DNA from: Ovis canadensis
Lineage: Eukaryota > Chordata > Mammalia > Artiodactyla > Bovidae
Direction: 5' to 3'
Assembly: GCF_042477335.2 (NCBI RefSeq)
Contig: NC_091245.1
Location: 118,144,501 to 118,208,500 of the forward strand
Length of the DNA: 64,000 nucleotides
Made by a program: the position numbers and the translations under genes. The notes under the pieces were generated by a model, which saw only the letters and a list, made by a program, of their open reading frames with translations, was not told where the DNA came from and made no database searches. Numbering within the stretch: the stretch's first letter is position 1; every line of letters starts with the position of its first letter. Below are positions 21,616 through 33,292 of the stretch, piece after piece.

Positions 21616-22395
21616 GTTGTACTGTTATGGCAGAAAGTGAAGAGGATCTAAAAAGCCTCTTGATGAAAGTGAAAGAGGAGAGTGAAAAAGTTGGCTTAAA
21701 GCTCAACATTCAGAAAACGAAGATCATGGCATCTGGTCCCATCACTTCATGGCAAATAGATGGGGAAACAGTGGGAACAGTGTCAGACTTTATCTTGGGG
21801 GGCTCCAAAATCACTGCAGATGGTGACTGCAGCCATGAAATTAAAAGACGCTTACTCCTTGGAAGAAAACTTATGACCAACCTAGATAGCATATTCAAAA
21901 GCAGAGACATTACTTTGCCGACTAAGGTCCATCTAGTCAAGGCTATGGTTTTTCCAGTGGTCATGTATGGATGTGAGAGTTGGACTGTGAAGAAGGCTGA
22001 GCGCCGAAGAATTGATGCTTTTGAACTGTGGTGTTGGAGAAGACTCTTGAGAGTCCCTTGGACTGCAAGGAGATCCAACCAGTCCATTCTGAAGGAGATC
22101 AACCCTGGGATTTCTTTGGAAGGAATGATGCTAAAGCTGAAGCTCCAGGACTTTGGCCACCTCATGCAAAGAGTTGACTCATTGGAGAAGACTCTGATGC
22201 TGGGAGGGATTGGGGGCAGGAGGAGAAGGGGATGACAGAGGATGAGATGGCTGGATGGCATCACTGACTGGATGGATGTTGAGTCTGAGTGAACTCCGGG
22301 AGATGGTGATGGACAGGGAGGCCTGGCGTGCTGCGATTCATGGGGTCGCAAAGAGTCAGACACGACTGAGCGACTGAACTGAACTGAACTGAACT
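21616..22395 (+). mobile_element. BovB LINE, 5'-truncated
   Basis: It runs from the MAESEEDLKSLL coding position to the (actga)n end. A 202-codon frame is intact over most of it, so it is one of the younger BovB copies here. Confidence 0.9.
21627..22235 (+). pseudogene. BovB RT thumb/C-terminal remnant
   Basis: This 202-residue frame holds the region downstream of the catalytic palm: QIDGETVGTVSDFILGGSK (about 50-68), YGCESWTVKKAERRRID (about 113-129) and the basic [10 protein letters not shown] stretch at the end. A stop follows where other copies continue to RPRMRWLDG. No catalytic RT motif is present because of 5' truncation. Confidence 0.85.
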
Positions 22396-22609
22396 GTGCT
22401 AAGTCGGTTCAGTGGTGTCCAACTCTTTGCGACCCTATGGACCATAGACCAGCAGGATCCTCTGTCCATGGGATTCTCCAGGCAAGAACACTGGAGGGGG
22501 TTGCTATACCTTCCTCCAGGGGATCTTCCCGATCCCTGGATCAAAGCTGCATCTCTTCCGTCTCCTGCCATGGAAGGCATGTTCTTTACCACTAGGGCCA
22601 CCTGGGAAA
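22396..22609 (-). mobile_element. Bov-tA SINE
   Basis: Minus strand, abutting the BovB 3' end, with reversed head ending 'gggccacctgggaaac'. The B-box region 'ccctggatcaaagc' is mutated. Confidence 0.85.
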
Positions 22610-22641
22610 CCTTTTGGTTATCTATTCTAATTATGAGTGAG

Positions 22642-22838
22642 TGAATGAAAGTGGCTTAGTCATGTCCGACTCTTTGTAACCCCATGGACTATACAGTCCA
22701 TGGAATTCTCTATGCCAGAATACTGGAGTGGGTAGCCTTTCCCTTCTCCAGGGGATCTTCCCAATCCAAGGATCAAACCCAGGTCTCTTGCATTGCAGGT
22801 GGATTCTCTACCAGCTGAGCTATCAGGGAAGCCCCATT
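22642..22838 (-). mobile_element. Bov-tA SINE
   Basis: Complete minus-strand element inserted in the old L1. Body 'ccatggactatacagtccat', reversed head 'gagctatcagggaagcccc'. Confidence 0.9.
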
Positions 22839-22940
22839 CTGAATATAGTAGTGTGTACATGTGAACCCCAGACTTCCAGTTGTTCCCTGCCCTTCCCCTC
22901 TGGTAACCGTAAGTTTGTTTTCTGAGTCCCCACACCCTGC

Positions 22941-24320
22941 ACTTGATGTTCTCACAGTTGTATGTCTCTGCAGCTTCTCACCCAAGGTTAGCAGAATGGA
23001 CCTCATTCCCAGGAACGACTTTGGCTCTCCCCAAAGTTGAACCAATTCAGTCTCATTGGAATAAGCCCTGGGCCGAGTGAAAAGATTTATGAAAAGTGTT
23101 CTTAGGCTGCATTTGTCTGAAGCAGCAGCTTGAAGAACCGTCTGACTTGTGCTCGAAGGGACATACACAGCTGCTGGCTTCAGATGAAGAAGTCGCAGGC
23201 AACCCAACCCTAGTTTGGAAAGCAGTTCGTCTGTGATTTGTCACACCAAGAAGGCTCCAGGGACTAAGGAGAAGCGCGTGAATCAGCAAGCTGGCACACA
23301 TCCCGCTGTGGGCAGGAACACACACAGCACGGCAGCTGATGGTCGAAACATCTTGCCCAAATTCCTTTCCTTGGTTGAATTTGATGGCAGTGAACAAGCA
23401 GCCTCCTTGGGAGCACCTTGAGGATACCGGGGAGAAGAAAGCTTCCTTTTGGGTTTCCGAAACACTCCCCTTTCATGCTTGTTTTTACTTAGTCATTGCC
23501 TCCCTCCTGGCCTCCAGCACCGAGCCTGCGTCATGCCTGCCCCAGGTAACTGGAGCCCTGAATGTACACAAAGCACCACTGTACTGGAGTGATGCTATCA
23601 GGCGGGCCTGGCCTGCTCCACACGGTGAGACAGAAGCCAAGCCAGGGTGGCCAGACCCAGGGCTGAAACAGGACTCCCACGTGGCCGATCAAGGACAGAG
23701 TGGCCTTTGTGAGGGACAAATCATATTTAGGTGGGTTCCTTATTAACATTGCAGTCATCAGAGCATTTTCTTTCCTGACTTCCAGCGCCCAAATCCTGAA
23801 AGGCTTCTATAGGATGCAGATCAACCCTGGAGGTGACATTGGATGGCGAAGGTGGTGTGGCTGTCTTTGGCATCAACATCTGTGGGTCCCTCAGAACACA
23901 GAACACACTGTAATGTGTGATGCAGAGCAAGCCTTGTGGCCGGACCATAAGACTGAAAGCTTGATAGAGGAGGGCTAGACCAGAAAAGATTTGGTCATCA
24001 GAGGGGGAAATAGTGTCCTTTACAAGGTTTGGAACTATACAACCTTGGGTTATTGAGCCTTAGACTGCCTTTCCTACTGAAGGCAGAACTGAGCCTCCTA
24101 CTGACAAAGATTACAGGCGTTGGCTTCAATTCTCTGCATGAGGAAAGCCTCAACATTCACCTGGCTCATGGACAAAAGACTCACTATCTCCCTATGGCTA
24201 TAGTGGGCCCTGATGGCTGTTTAGAATCCTCTTCCTGCTGTAGGATCCTCTTCTGATTCTGCATAATGTGCTCATTGGTAAACTCATTGGTACGTAACTG
24301 TTTAGAACACTTAACAGAAA
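22941..24320. other. Unrecognised sequence, GC about half, many short open frames
   Basis: Numerous 60-144-codon frames lie on both strands and none carries a recognisable domain. I see no repeat family in most of it. It could contain noncoding exons or simply unique intergenic DNA. Confidence 0.4.
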
Positions 24321-24420
24321 ATCTCATCCTTTATCAAAGCCCAGCTCAAACAACACCTTCTCAGCAAAAGCTTCAACTTCCCAGGTCCATAATTGTCCAG
24401 TGTTTACACAATACAGGTGG
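24321..24420 (+). mobile_element. Possible L2 fragment
   Basis: 'atcctttatcaaagcccagc' then 'aacaccttctcagcaaaagc' follows the L2 3' region. Short and diverged. Confidence 0.45.
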
Positions 24421-25944
24421 CCAGAGCAGATTGGGTTGTCTAAGAGTAAGTTCATGCAATTTAGGAGAGGCGGAAGGAAGGGAGGGACTTTTTAAAGAAG
24501 GAACACAAAATTATAATTCAAATTTGATAGGAAGATAAATATTTATATAGAATGAAAAAAGAAATAATAAACTATAAAAGCTTAAAAGCTGGTCAGTACA
24601 ACAGACATTGCAAAAATCCAGAAATAAACTCAGTTTCATGAATCAACTGCCTGATACATTTTTATATTTTTCCTACCTTTTTAGCTATATACTATTTTGT
24701 ATGCATACGTATTCTTGTAGCGTCTTCTACTAAAGAGGATAGAAAGATAATTTCGTTTCTTTGAGCATGGTTAATTAAAATTTGTTTGTTACTATTAATA
24801 GGTGGGATGCATAAAACATATAAACATACAGAGATTTACTCAACATTGTGCTACAGCTACAGTTTGTTCCTGCAAACACAGGAATCAGGAGTTCTGATAA
24901 ATTCATTATTATGTAATTCTCACTACACACTCACACATTCTACCTATGTACGTAGAGTGGGTGTGGATGCATTTGTAATTGTGTGTATTCCATCCCTAAG
25001 TATATTCCTGATCTGGGAAAAGTTCCATTTTGATTAGTCATTGACAAAAGTCAAACCCTCCACTCCCAATTTGATGTTCGGAAGAATTTTTCAGACTGGT
25101 TTTTTGGTCCATATATTTCAAGTCTTCTTTCTCTCCCATAATCTACACACCTCTGGTGCCAGGTGTGATGTGACCTCTGACCCTGCATCTTTGTTTCATC
25201 AATGAATCGGAATGTAGGTGGTGGGTGTATTTGTGGGAGCCTTTTCTGTACCAACTTCACTGTACACAGCGAAAGCACTAATCTCAAAGCAGCTATTATG
25301 CCAACTCTCCTGTCCCTTAACCCAATCTCAAAGCTGCTCTTGTAGCATCACCCAGCCCTGGGAGATGGGATGGAAAGAAAGGCAGAGTAGAAGAAAAAGT
25401 CTTAACTGATTCCATTTAAGTGTCTTAATCATGTGAATTTTAAAACAGTCCATGACCACTTGAACACATTCCTAGAACTTCTCCAGGCTCTTTGAAGGCA
25501 CCATGGGGGTGAGCTGTCCTTAGACTGAAGATTCATCAGCTTTATGGAGCTCTGCCCCTTTATATTACCTTTCTTCATTAACCTATTATATTGTTGTTTA
25601 CCATTATCCTGCATTTATGCCGTCTTTACCATTTACTACCTGCCTACGTAACTTAATCAAGTCTATCAAACTTGATTGAGTTTCAGTAGGAAAATATATG
25701 AAATGGGGCTAAAATAGAGAATGTTCCTGGGGCTCTTGGGAGAATGGTATGGGGTGATGGCCGGGAAGGTTCTTGGAAGCCACCAAACAGTTACCATGCC
25801 CACAGCAGATCTGGTGATGGCGGAAGCCACGGAGGTGTCCTTCACATTCACTGGTTATGTCATAGGGGACAAAGAAGCAAGTGAGTCTTTGAAACACCTT
25901 GGATTGCCCTCAGAATAACAGTTAACCTTTGAACAAAGGTTATG
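24421..25944. other. Unrecognised AT-rich sequence
   Basis: No gene, RNA or clear repeat is recognised over about 1.5 kb. Short open frames (60-83 codons) have no motifs. Confidence 0.45.
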
Positions 25945-26457
25945 AGGTCCTTTGGGCTAGCCCTTCTTATCTCTCCTCCCTTACCTCATCTCTAAAACTT
26001 TTCTCTCCAATACCCCGTACTCCATTCTTGCTGCTGGACCACTAGAGCTATTCACCATGCAACCTTTGTCTGGCCTCTGGACCTTTTCTCGTGTTGGTCC
26101 CTCTGTCTGGAAGACTCGTATCCCCACACTTCCTCCCTTTGTCTCACTACCTTCTGACGGTCCTGCAGGATGCAATTTAGCTGACACTTCCTCCAGGATG
26201 TTGTCTCCGAAGCCCTGGTCTGTGGCCCATGTGTTCCCTAGTCTATGGCACACCCCTATATGGGTCCCCCTATGGGTCCCCACAGCATCCGGCTTTTCTT
26301 CTGTCTCTGCTCTTGGCACACTGATTATAATTGTCTGCTCATTTATCTATCATCCCCCACTACCCTGTGGGCTCTTTGAGGACTCACAGTGTATAGTGCA
26401 GTGGCTGGCAAACACTAGATGTTTAATAACCATTTGTCAATGGATATATAAGTGAAA
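25945..26457 (+). mobile_element. L2 LINE 3' end
   Basis: Long colinear match to the L2 3' region: 'tctctaaaacttttctctcc', 'ctggaagactcgtatcccca', a 'gatgcaatttagctgacact' block where L2 has 'caaatgtcacct', 'ctctttgaggactcacagtg' and 'tagatgtttaataaccattt'. Confidence 0.75.
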
Positions 26458-27635
26458 ATAGGAAGGAAAAAAAAGCTGACCCTGCAATCCCTCAGTGGCA
26501 TCTGGAAGAGGCAGCATTAGGCAGCATCCTCTGGGATTGGTCTTGGGCAGTTGACTGGCTCAAGCACAGTAAACTGTCTCCTCTCAGATGACAGAGGGTG
26601 AAAGCTTCACTCCCTAGAGACATCTCTTCAAGGAGCATGGATGCCATTCACTGGAGTCATTGACCTCAAAGGATTTGCAGAGTGGGTGGACTAAGTGAAG
26701 GAAGCTTGCATAGGTCAGGGCCACGTGCCCTGATTACAGAGACCTCTCCAATTGCCAGGTGACCGGCCACCTAAAGGAGTTGCAGGTGGCTGTACAAGGT
26801 GTGGTGCTCACTCAGGGGCCAGCCTGGGGCCACTCTGAACAGGAAGAAGGACTCTGCATGCTATGGGAACACAGGAATAGAAGTGGGGGGAAGAAATGGG
26901 TCATTAATCAGAAGACAATAGCCTGAGGTCAACCTTCTTTCAACCCGACCATTCATTCACCTCTAAGGTTCAGGATGTTGCCCACAAATCAACTTTTCTT
27001 CAGAAAAGTGTCTAACCTGTGCTTGGATAAAGCCTCATTCTCCTCTATGGTAGGCAGAAGTGGAACAGGAAGCCTCTGTCATGGGATATTTTTCTTTTAG
27101 ATGCAGTAGGGAGGCCACTTTACTTACTCTTAATTGTCCATGATGATCCGAAATTCCACAATTAGACATGTATTCCTTTGGCTTAATATTTCCTTCCCTG
27201 TTAAAATGCAAACATCCCTGGCAGTCTGTGCTTTGAATCATATCTATCATTTACCCTTTATATTACTTGGTATAATCCACTCCGGACCTCAGGATTTGCT
27301 ACCTGAGTCAGGATAGTTGGGAGTGCTCTAAACAGGGTTTCAAGTCCCTAAGTCCCTGTCACCTCCTTTTCAAATATTCCAAGTGCCTTTGTCCTGGCCC
27401 CAACTAGAAATATTGTAATTTTATGACACTCTTCACTATGAATACTACTTTTCTTTCTGTGCATTTTCTACCTCTGCCTCCATTATTTCTCTCCTTTCAA
27501 TCAATTTCTTCTCTGTTTTTCTCTCTACTCCATCTATCCCCGGCTACAGAAACATCCATACATATGTTCATGGGCATTCTTTAACATAAGGGCCAAGAGG
27601 TATATGAGGAACAGTACAAAGGCTTTGTTTACCTA
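26458..27635. other. Unrecognised sequence
   Basis: No gene, RNA or clear repeat is recognised. Confidence 0.45.
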
Positions 27636-27639
27636 GCTT

Positions 27640-27770
27640 CTATTGTTTAGTGGGTATGTGACTTTGGACAAATCACTAGTCTTATTTTTCTCCTTTGAAA
27701 AGTGAGAATAATAAGTTATACCAATGTTAGCAGAGAGCTGTCAAGACTCAGTGTAGCCTGGTTGATGCCA
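27640..27770 (-). mobile_element. MIR fragment
   Basis: 'gtgactttggacaaatcact' and 'ttctcctttgaaaagtgaga' followed by 'ataataagttataccaatgt' follow MIR in reverse orientation. Confidence 0.6.
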
Positions 27771-28079
27771 CTGGGTCACACAAAACCATTTCTCCTTTCC
27801 CCTCTATCTCTATCTCTATCTGAGCCTAACCAGAACCTTCAATGAACCCATGAGCACTGCTCAGCTATGGGGACTGGAGGACATTATGGGGGCATTAACC
27901 TCTTTTGTTAGCCACTTTTACTATTATCTTTTCATTTTCCCTGGCTTTAATCTTCCCCCTATAATAGTGTCCCTAATGAGGTGGCAATAAGTATGTAACA
28001 TGGTAGCCTGATCTTGAAAATACAGGTGCTTTTACTGATCAATTTGAACAGAAATTCCACAGCTTTAAAATAACACCTC

Positions 28080-28228
28080 CAAAAGCATGGCATTCAGTCT
28101 AGCTTCTTCAGAATCTCTAGGAATATTTGCTAAAACAGCAGATTCTTGGGCCCTATCCCAGAGCTCTTAAATAGAGATTCCTGGAAATGTGGCCTGGAAG
28201 CCAAGCACTCCAAGTGATTCTCATGAGA
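28080..28228. mobile_element. MER5-like (hAT-Charlie) remnant
   Basis: 'cagcagattcttgggcccta', 'cagagctcttaaatagagat' and 'ctccaagtgattctcatgag' follow MER5A order. Termini worn. Confidence 0.5.
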
Positions 28229-28317
28229 GCTATTGTCTTTTAGGTTAAGCTTAGCCTTAGAGGCTAAGTTTAGTACCTAAAATGACTATTGCAAGAGAGG
28301 ATAGAAAAGCATTCATC

Positions 28318-28343
28318 AAAAAAAAAAGAAAAGAAAAGAAAAG
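28318..28343 (+). repeat. (AAAAG)n microsatellite
   Basis: A run of A is followed by four aaaag units. The flank 'aaaagcattcatca' appears on both sides (about 28306-28319 and 28340-28351), a short direct duplication around the A-rich tract that may mark a lost tail insertion. Confidence 0.75.
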
Positions 28344-28611
28344 CATTCATCAGCTCTTGCTGACTATTCATAGCACTAAGATAACCTTTTTCCAGTGTCC
28401 GTTGAGACCCATGGAAATGATTTGCCAGGAAGCTCACAGCTGGTTAATGGCAGAGAGAGGAGGAAAGCCAAGCTTCCCACTTGCAGGGTCAGGTCTGTTT
28501 CTACCGCATCATGCTGTGTGATCCTTCAACCACCATCACTCTTTCCTTCCAAAGAGGTCTCACCACTGAACAAGAGTTCCAGAATCTTCACGCAAAAAGA
28601 GTGAAATAAGT

Positions 28612-28722
28612 GTGCGTGACAGAGACAGAGAGATACAGAAACAGAGATAGACAGACAGACAGACACAGATACAGACAGACAGAGAAGGATAGAGAAAGAG
28701 ACAGGAGCAGAGAGGAAGAGAG
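28612..28722 (+). repeat. Degenerate (CAGA)n/(AGAG)n repeat
   Basis: About 110 bp of purine-rich tetranucleotide repeat, with the longest pure core being agac units near 28650-28682. Confidence 0.8.
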
Positions 28723-29084
28723 CTCCCTCTTTTTGTACTTCCTGTGCTCAATACATTTTCTCTTATTTTCAGATTCATTGTGAAGTTTACATCCTTGATA
28801 TGTTCTTTTTAAATTCCTGAAAATTCAACTTCAGGTGAATATAATCATAATTAAATATCATTATGGGGAAAGGAATTTAGATGACTAATAGTATTTTTTT
28901 TCTTAATACTGAGATTTGATCTATATGCCCATTTAAGTATCTTTTGTGCTTCCTTATAGTTGAGAACTGTTCTATCAAGTTTCATGCTTCCACCTGATAA
29001 AAGATTTTTGGACCAAGGTAGTCTTTTAAAACATTAGCTATTATCTGGCAGATAAATTAGTTTAATGAACCCTCAGGAAGAGAG
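28723..29084. other. Unrecognised sequence
   Basis: AT-rich; nothing recognised. Confidence 0.45.
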
Positions 29085-29260
29085 AAGTGGACAGGGCAGT
29101 GGTCTGCACGTCAGCAGATTTGAGGTTCCAGTCCAAAGAATGAGTTTGGAACACTGGGTGAGTCACTCATTCTCCTGCGTCTCAGTTTCCTCATTGAAAA
29201 AATAACACAGAAAATTTGAGTGCTTCATGCACTGTGTTCTGCCTTGATATGTTAGTGATC
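29085..29260 (-). mobile_element. MIR fragment
   Basis: 'gattgaggttccagtcc'-like start, 'gggtgagtcactcattctcc' and 'gcgtctcagtttcctcattg' match MIR in reverse orientation. Confidence 0.65.
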
Positions 29261-29394
29261 ATTCATGGGAAATGCTGCCATACACCAGATCCTGTCTCAG
29301 AGAATCTTGACAGATTTCTTGTAATAAAGGCTATGAAAGATTCTGAAGGAAAGATTCTAGTCTAACTATTCTCAAGCCAAGTTTTCCCACGCCC

Positions 29395-29640
29395 ATTTCA
29401 TTATCCATTCAATAATTATTTATTGTACATCTACTTTAAGGCAGTGTTCCAGGAGCTAGGGATTAAGCAGGAAACAAAACACATTGATATGCTTTCCCAC
29501 AAGGAACTTAACGTTTTAATGGAGGAGACACTGAAAGCAGAATGAAAAATTGTAAAGTATATAGTATATGAAAAGTGATGAAAAGTATTATGAAATAAAA
29601 TAAACCAAGGAAGAGACTTGGTAAAAAGGAGGTGTGAATG
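29395..29640 (-). mobile_element. L2-like 3' end in reverse orientation
   Basis: 'ccattcaataattatttatt', 'gtgttccaggagctagggat' and 'cccacaaggaacttaacgtt' follow a common ancient LINE end in reverse. Class likely L2. Confidence 0.5.
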
Positions 29641-30354
29641 ACCAGTAATCTTTAAGAATAATTCTTATTAATATCTCTGGACTTGATGTTGTGCAAAAAC
29701 ATAACCTGGGCATCCCTCTCCTGGAAAGTGTCTAAGGGCTTATCTGCTCTTAAAGTCCTCTGTTTCACTACAAGTAATCATACTGAGAATCATGCAGGTA
29801 AGTAGGGAAAGGCAGAGTTGATCTTTGGTGTCATAACTGATTACATAGCCAGATTTCTCTCGTGATATCACCTAGAGGATAATTCAGTCCACCCACCCCT
29901 TGTTCGCCTAACACTACTCTGGGTACTATTAGGATACGCTAAAGTAGAAACCATTGCCCTTGCCTAAGGCACTTGAGAGTCTTACTGGATAAAATAGCTA
30001 AGAGAATAATTCTAGGTCAATGTCTGCAGTGCAATAGAATACAGGGAAAGAGAGAATCATGAGATTTGTTACCTAGTGGACATGCTGCCCCTAGTCAGTG
30101 GTTTTGTGCCATGACTTCACCAACCTATGCTCAATTTTGTTACATTTAAAACGCAGATGTTGGACCAGATGACCTTCAAGTTGTTTACATTGGTGAAAAA
30201 TTATTCTTTTACATCTGTATGATACAGGTTTAAAAATTCACTCAATAAACATCTACTGAGTTCCCAGTGATATTAATACTTGGCTCTGAAGGCAAGACAA
30301 ATAATCCAAGAAAGTTTCTTTGAAAAAAATCTCACATTTGTTAATGCATTTTAG
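29641..30354. other. Mostly unrecognised sequence
   Basis: Near 30150-30190 'gatgttggaccagatgacct' resembles an ancient CR1/L3 3' phrase. The rest is unassigned. Confidence 0.4.
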
Positions 30355-30445
30355 ACTAACATTTTTTGAGCAATTACTATTCTGAATGCTTTTCGTATAT
30401 AATTCACAACTCTTTGAAGCAGATACTATTATTGACCCCATTTCA

Positions 30446-31685
30446 GGAGGCAGAATTCCAATGGCTCCTGTCCTTATAGAATGTCCTCCTGTTGAATGAT
30501 GGTGGAACCTGCAAATTTGATGAGATGTCACTTCTGTGATTAAGCTATACTATATGACAAAAGGAATTTGTAGATGGAGTCAAAGTTCCGAGTCAGGAGA
30601 AAGAGTGATGCCAACAAGCTGGAAATATAGAAGTTTCCACAATTTATCTTCTTACAAAAACATTAATTTGAACAACTAACCATGCATAAAAATACTTTCA
30701 CAAGAACTAAAGGTGCATATGTGCACAAGTCCAGAGGTCTATGTGCAGGTATAATAACTATAGTTAATAATACTGTACTGAATACTGGAAATATGATAAG
30801 AGGGTAGATTTCAGGTTCTCTCATCACACACACACAAAAATGATACCTATATAAGGATAAATATCTTCATGTTGCTAACCTTGACTATATAAAATTTTTA
30901 TTTTAAAATATGTTCAATTCAAAAAATTGCTCTGGAAAATGTAAAACAGACTATTTTCCAACATCAGTGTTTAATGGTGCCAACAGACAGCAAAAACTCA
31001 GTGCCAGCAATTTCCCACCATTTTAAACTTAGCTGTTGTCTCGTTTTTGCAGAACCAAACAGGCATCTGAAACCACAGAATGAAACCATTTTATTCTGCA
31101 TAGTCAAATTGCCTTTAGTGAAAGTCTGTAAACCTAAATTTACTCTCAGACTCAAATAAACTTATACCAAGCATTAAAAAAAAAAGACAAACTAAAACAA
31201 AAATCAAGGTTTCTGATCAGTTGACTTTGATTATTATCAATGTGCCAGATGTAGTCAGGTGAGACATTAAAAAGAGACTGAGCAGCTCCTGGGGAGATTC
31301 AGAGAGTAAGAGATTTGATATAAAGGCAATTCTTCACTGCTGGCTTTGAAGACAAAAGTGGTCACTGGGTGAGAGAATGTGAGCAGTATTTAGGAGTTGA
31401 GAGCAACTTCTTGTCAATAGCAGGAAGGCAGGAACCTCAGCCCAAAGAACAGGATTCTGCCAAAAATGTAAGTCTGGAATCAGATTCTTCCTTAGTCGAG
31501 CTTCTAGATGAGAACACAGCCCACCCCACCCCCTTGATTTCATCCTGGTGAGACTCTGAGCAGAGAAATCAATCATCCTGTGTTCAGACTTCTGATGGAC
31601 AGAACTTTGAGCTAATATATCAGTGCTGTTTTAAGCTGCTAAATTTGTGGTGATTTGCTGTATAGCAATAGAAAACAAGTATAAC
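30446..31685 (+). mobile_element. MaLR-like LTR, itself interrupted
   Basis: First part 'ggcagaattccaatggctcc' to about 30600; second part from about 31205 ('gatcagttgactttgattat') to 'taaatttgtggtgatttgct' and 'caatagaaaacaagtataa'. The two parts are colinear LTR sequence. The family name is uncertain; the terminal region is MaLR-like. Confidence 0.6.
30599..31202 (+). mobile_element. Retroposed segment with L1 3' phrases and AATAAA plus A-tail
   Basis: It lies inside the LTR, flanked by a diverged ~19-bp duplication (agtcaaagttccgagtcag versus aatcaaggtttctgatcag, 13/19). It contains L1 3' UTR phrases at 30745-30850 ('tagttaataatactgtactg'). It ends with aataaa at 31156-31161 and an A10 run at 31174-31183, as expected of a polyadenylated retrocopy. 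The middle is unidentified. Confidence 0.45.
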
Positions 31686-31835
31686 CATTTTATAGATTTG
31701 CAAACTGAGACATAGAGAGATAAATAGATTGAGTAAGATTATACAGCCAGCAAGTGCCAGAACCAGGACTATGAACCCATATCACCTAATTCCAGAACCT
31801 GGTTTATTGCTTTATGCTCTGCTGTGCAGCAAGAA

Positions 31836-32112
31836 ACTACATCAGTAGTCAAAACTTAGTACAGTTTACTAAGTACAACAACTAGAATTAGGGTGATCAG
31901 CACCATCAGAGAACTGAATCAGCGATGTCCTCTGCCACAAACACATGGTAAGATACTCAGGACTTTGCTAACTGGTTACTAAGCTGTTGGCATCTTGAAA
32001 TAGGCCATGATGGAAGTATTCACCTTGTGGGAACTGGCAAATACTACAAATTGAGTCTCTCTCTTTTATAAGGGACAGCAGGTTAACGAGAGCACAAACT
32101 GAATCGATGGTT
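31836..32112. other. Unrecognised sequence
   Basis: Nothing recognised. Confidence 0.4.
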
Positions 32113-32322
32113 TCTCAGGCTTCCCTGGAGGCTCAGATGGTAAAGAATCCACTGGCAATACGGAAGACCTGGGTTTGATCCCTGGGTTGGGAAGATCCCC
32201 TGGAGGAGGGCATGGAAACCCACTCCAGTATTCTTAGAGAAACCCCATGGACAGAGGATCCCGGCAAGCTACAGTCCATGGGGTCACAAACAGTCGGACA
32301 CAACTGAGTGACTAAGCACAGC
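32113..32322 (+). mobile_element. Bov-tA SINE
   Basis: Complete plus-strand head ('ggcttccctggaggctcaga', B-box region gggtttgatccc) and body to 'cacaactgagtgactaagca'. Confidence 0.9.
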
Positions 32323-32335
32323 CCGGACACGGTAT

Positions 32336-32643
32336 AAATGGAGACTGCTGCTGCTGCTGCTGCTGCTGCTGAGTTGCTTCAGTCGTGTCTGACTCTGTGC
32401 AACCCCATAGACGGCAGCCCACCAGGCTCCCCCGTCCCTGGGATTCCCCAGGCAAGAACACTGGAGCGGGTTGCTATTTCCTTCTCCAATGCATGAAAGT
32501 GAAAAGTGAAAGTGAAGTTGCTCAGTCGTGTCCTACTCTTCACGATCCCATGGACTGCAGCCCACCAGGCTCCTCCATCCATGGGATTTTCCAGGCAAGA
32601 GTACTGAAGTGGGGTGCCATTGCCTTCTCTGAAATGGAGACTG
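32336..32643 (-). mobile_element. Dimeric Bov-tA-type SINE with (CTG)9 and 12-bp target duplication
   Basis: The perfect direct repeat aaatggagactg at 32336-32347 and 32632-32643 bounds the insert. On the plus strand the reversed tail is (CTG)9 at 32345-32371, followed by two reversed Bov-tA bodies joined by 'tgaaagtgaaaagtgaaagt'. Confidence 0.9.
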
Positions 32644-33279
32644 AGCATCTATCAAATATGTCTGGTATTCAGAGAAAATGAAGAACATTGCAGGATGAGG
32701 TTCAAGCAGGGCCGCATCATGAAAAGCACGAGTCTGCAGGTGGATCATGAAATACGGCAGAGAGTGTGGGAAGAGCATTTCAGACGGAGGGGCAGCACAT
32801 TTGTAGAGCGGCACAGAGGTGGCAAGGAATGTCATGTGTGTGCACCTGGAGAAGAGGGCCATGCTGGGCACATCATTCTCCATCATGAGAGGCTGGCACG
32901 GGATAGCGTCCTGAGAGCAGAGTGTGCTCTCAGAGGGAGGGGTCTGGATGGATCCCAGCAACCTACCAGATGGGGTGGGGGTGGGGTGCTCACAACTGTC
33001 CATCAGACACGACCCAGAGGCCCAGGGCACGGTATACTGGAATGGGAAGGTGGGGATCAGGGCCTCATCAAGAAAGAAGAGTGCTAATACGAACCCAGCT
33101 TGAAGCCAACTCAAATCAGCTGCCACTGCACCGGGTGTAGCCACTTAATAGAATGGATATATTCACTGTACAATAGAGGCAAGGACTTCCTTAAGGAGTT
33201 TGATTTAGTTACAGCAACCACTAGTGGGAAGAAAAATACAAAAATAGCAACATTTAGTTGTGTACCTTTTCTCAGAGCC
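32644..33279. other. Mostly unrecognised sequence, possible ancient repeat
   Basis: 'ggaagagcatttcagacgga' with 'ggcaaggaatgtcatgtgtg' resembles a recurrent ancient mammalian repeat. The minus-strand 203-codon frame at 32533-33144 starts in this block and runs into the SINE, so I do not treat it as a gene. Confidence 0.4.
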
Positions 33280-33292
33280 CTGCTGCTGCTGC

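Larger units (their letters stand above)
20970..22940 (-). mobile_element. Old L1 3' UTR, interrupted
   Basis: Antisense L1 3' phrases 'gagcggagttccctatgcta' and 'tagtaggtcc' (to 21062) continue at 22610-22645 and again at 22840-22940 ('atagtagtgtgtacatgtga', 'cctctggtaaccgtaagttt'). The gaps hold a younger L1 + BovB + Bov-tA and a second Bov-tA. Confidence 0.75.
30355..31835 (+). mobile_element. MIR split by an LTR element
   Basis: The MIR first half ends at about 30445 ('gatactattattgaccccat'). The second half resumes at about 31686 ('ccattttatagatttgcaaa', 'gattatacagccagcaagtg'). The MIR text is colinear once the 1.24-kb insert is removed. A duplicated ccattt at both junctions fits the short target duplication of an LTR element. 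Confidence 0.65.

Noticed and set aside
21710..22363. 217-codon minus-strand frame
   Set aside because: It is the antisense of the BovB RT coding sequence; similar antisense frames recur in all BovB copies (for example 36510-37079).
28612..28722. Possible CRISPR-like regularly spaced repeat
   Set aside because: It is a plain degenerate tetranucleotide microsatellite with no spacers, in mammalian nuclear DNA.
32533..33144. 203-codon minus-strand frame
   Set aside because: Its C-terminal third is translated SINE sequence and the rest has no recognisable features.
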